Shown here: positions 57,128-57,321 of the stretch, piece by piece
Layout of the letters: each line of letters opens with the position of its first letter
Position numbering within the stretch: the stretch's first letter is position 1
Assembly: GCF_001613065.1 (NCBI RefSeq)
Contig: NZ_BDBQ01000049.1
Span: forward strand, 1-57,321
Length of the DNA: 57,321 nt
Origin: Nocardia miyunensis NBRC 108239
GTDB lineage: Bacteria; Actinomycetota; Actinomycetes; Mycobacteriales; Mycobacteriaceae
Direction: 5' to 3'
Notes under the pieces: model-generated
What the model saw: the letters and a program-made list of their open reading frames with translations, nothing else
Told to the model about the DNA's origin: nothing
Databases searched by the model: none
Made by a program: the position numbers and the translations under genes

Positions 57128-57321
57128 CTCCTCTCTGAGGGCACAGGCCACCCCGCACGCGAACTCGGACAGAATGACCCCATTGAGGATGCGCCGGAAG
57201 CAATTCCGCTACCGACTGCACTGAGAGTAGTGGATTCTCGCACTGTGTCTAGTCCCCCATACCACCCAAAAATTTCCCCACCTACCTACGAACTACCCAC
57301 GCACCAACCCACAGATTTCCC
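57128..57321. other. Non-coding right edge, G-rich on the minus strand
   Basis: No gene seen. The last 70 bases are C/A-rich on the plus strand, so the minus strand has runs GGG-GGG-GGGG-GGG-GGGGG with GGTAGGTAGG-like units. The window stops here, probably inside the prophage. Confidence 0.4.

Noticed and set aside
8491..57321. A right attachment site (attR) inside the window
   Set aside because: I looked for a second copy of the GAGTCGGTCTATAAGCCGG junction sequence and found none.

Overview
The window looks like the chromosome of a high-GC, mycolic-acid-producing actinomycete, most likely Nocardia. The reasons are a divergent RpoB with an altered rifampicin pocket (the RpoB2 type described from Nocardia), a secreted cutinase-like esterase, and a prophage carrying a lysin B-type mycolate esterase. 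Everything is read by eye from the sequence; no database search was run.

Layout. 1-8396 is host DNA: rpoB2-type gene (minus, cut by the window edge), SPFH/stomatin protein (minus), D-Ala-D-Ala carboxypeptidase, a HAD-like protein (minus), a cutinase, a CocE/S15-like hydrolase and a VOC protein. A prophage begins near 8490, at a sequence resembling the 3' end of rnpB, and runs off the right end of the window, so attR is not seen. Its modules are: integrase and immunity (8582-11218); early and replication genes (11453-20584: HTH proteins, ERF annealing protein, HNH protein, replication-initiator-like protein, DUF2303 protein and a run of small overlapping genes); an accessory island with tRNA remnants, a Hint/LAGLIDADG protein and a four-TM membrane protein (20601-23059); small leader-controlled genes around the large terminase (23193-32541); a lysogeny or accessory island mostly on the minus strand (32709-38314: pentapeptide-repeat membrane protein, Scr1/DUF5753-DUF6879 cluster, a secreted protein); and late structural genes (38658-56774: portal, MuF-protease fusion, capsid, tail protein, SGNH hydrolase, lysin B, head-tail connectors). 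A minus-strand UvrD-like helicase and a lipoprotein interrupt the late genes.

The most striking feature is a repeated expression cassette. Nine near-identical promoters (TTGAC-like -35, 17-18 bp spacer, TATTGT-like -10) carry an ACACA-N6-TGTGT palindrome touching the -10; one copy has lost its right half. Directly downstream come two small hairpins: GACGG-loop-CCGTC, swapped to GAGGG-loop-CCCTC in three copies, then CCGG-AAGGAA-CCGG with the Shine-Dalgarno bases in the loop, 1-6 nt before ATG. There are 14 copies of hairpin I and 13 of hairpin II. Some are promoterless and follow a strong GC hairpin between genes of one operon; one lies in frame inside a coding region; one drives the helicase on the opposite strand. 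This recalls the start-associated sequences (SAS/ESAS) of Cluster K mycobacteriophages but with different sequences and an added operator. A second repeated motif, CTGCCTACC, sits mostly in intergenic regions and may be the immunity-repressor site.
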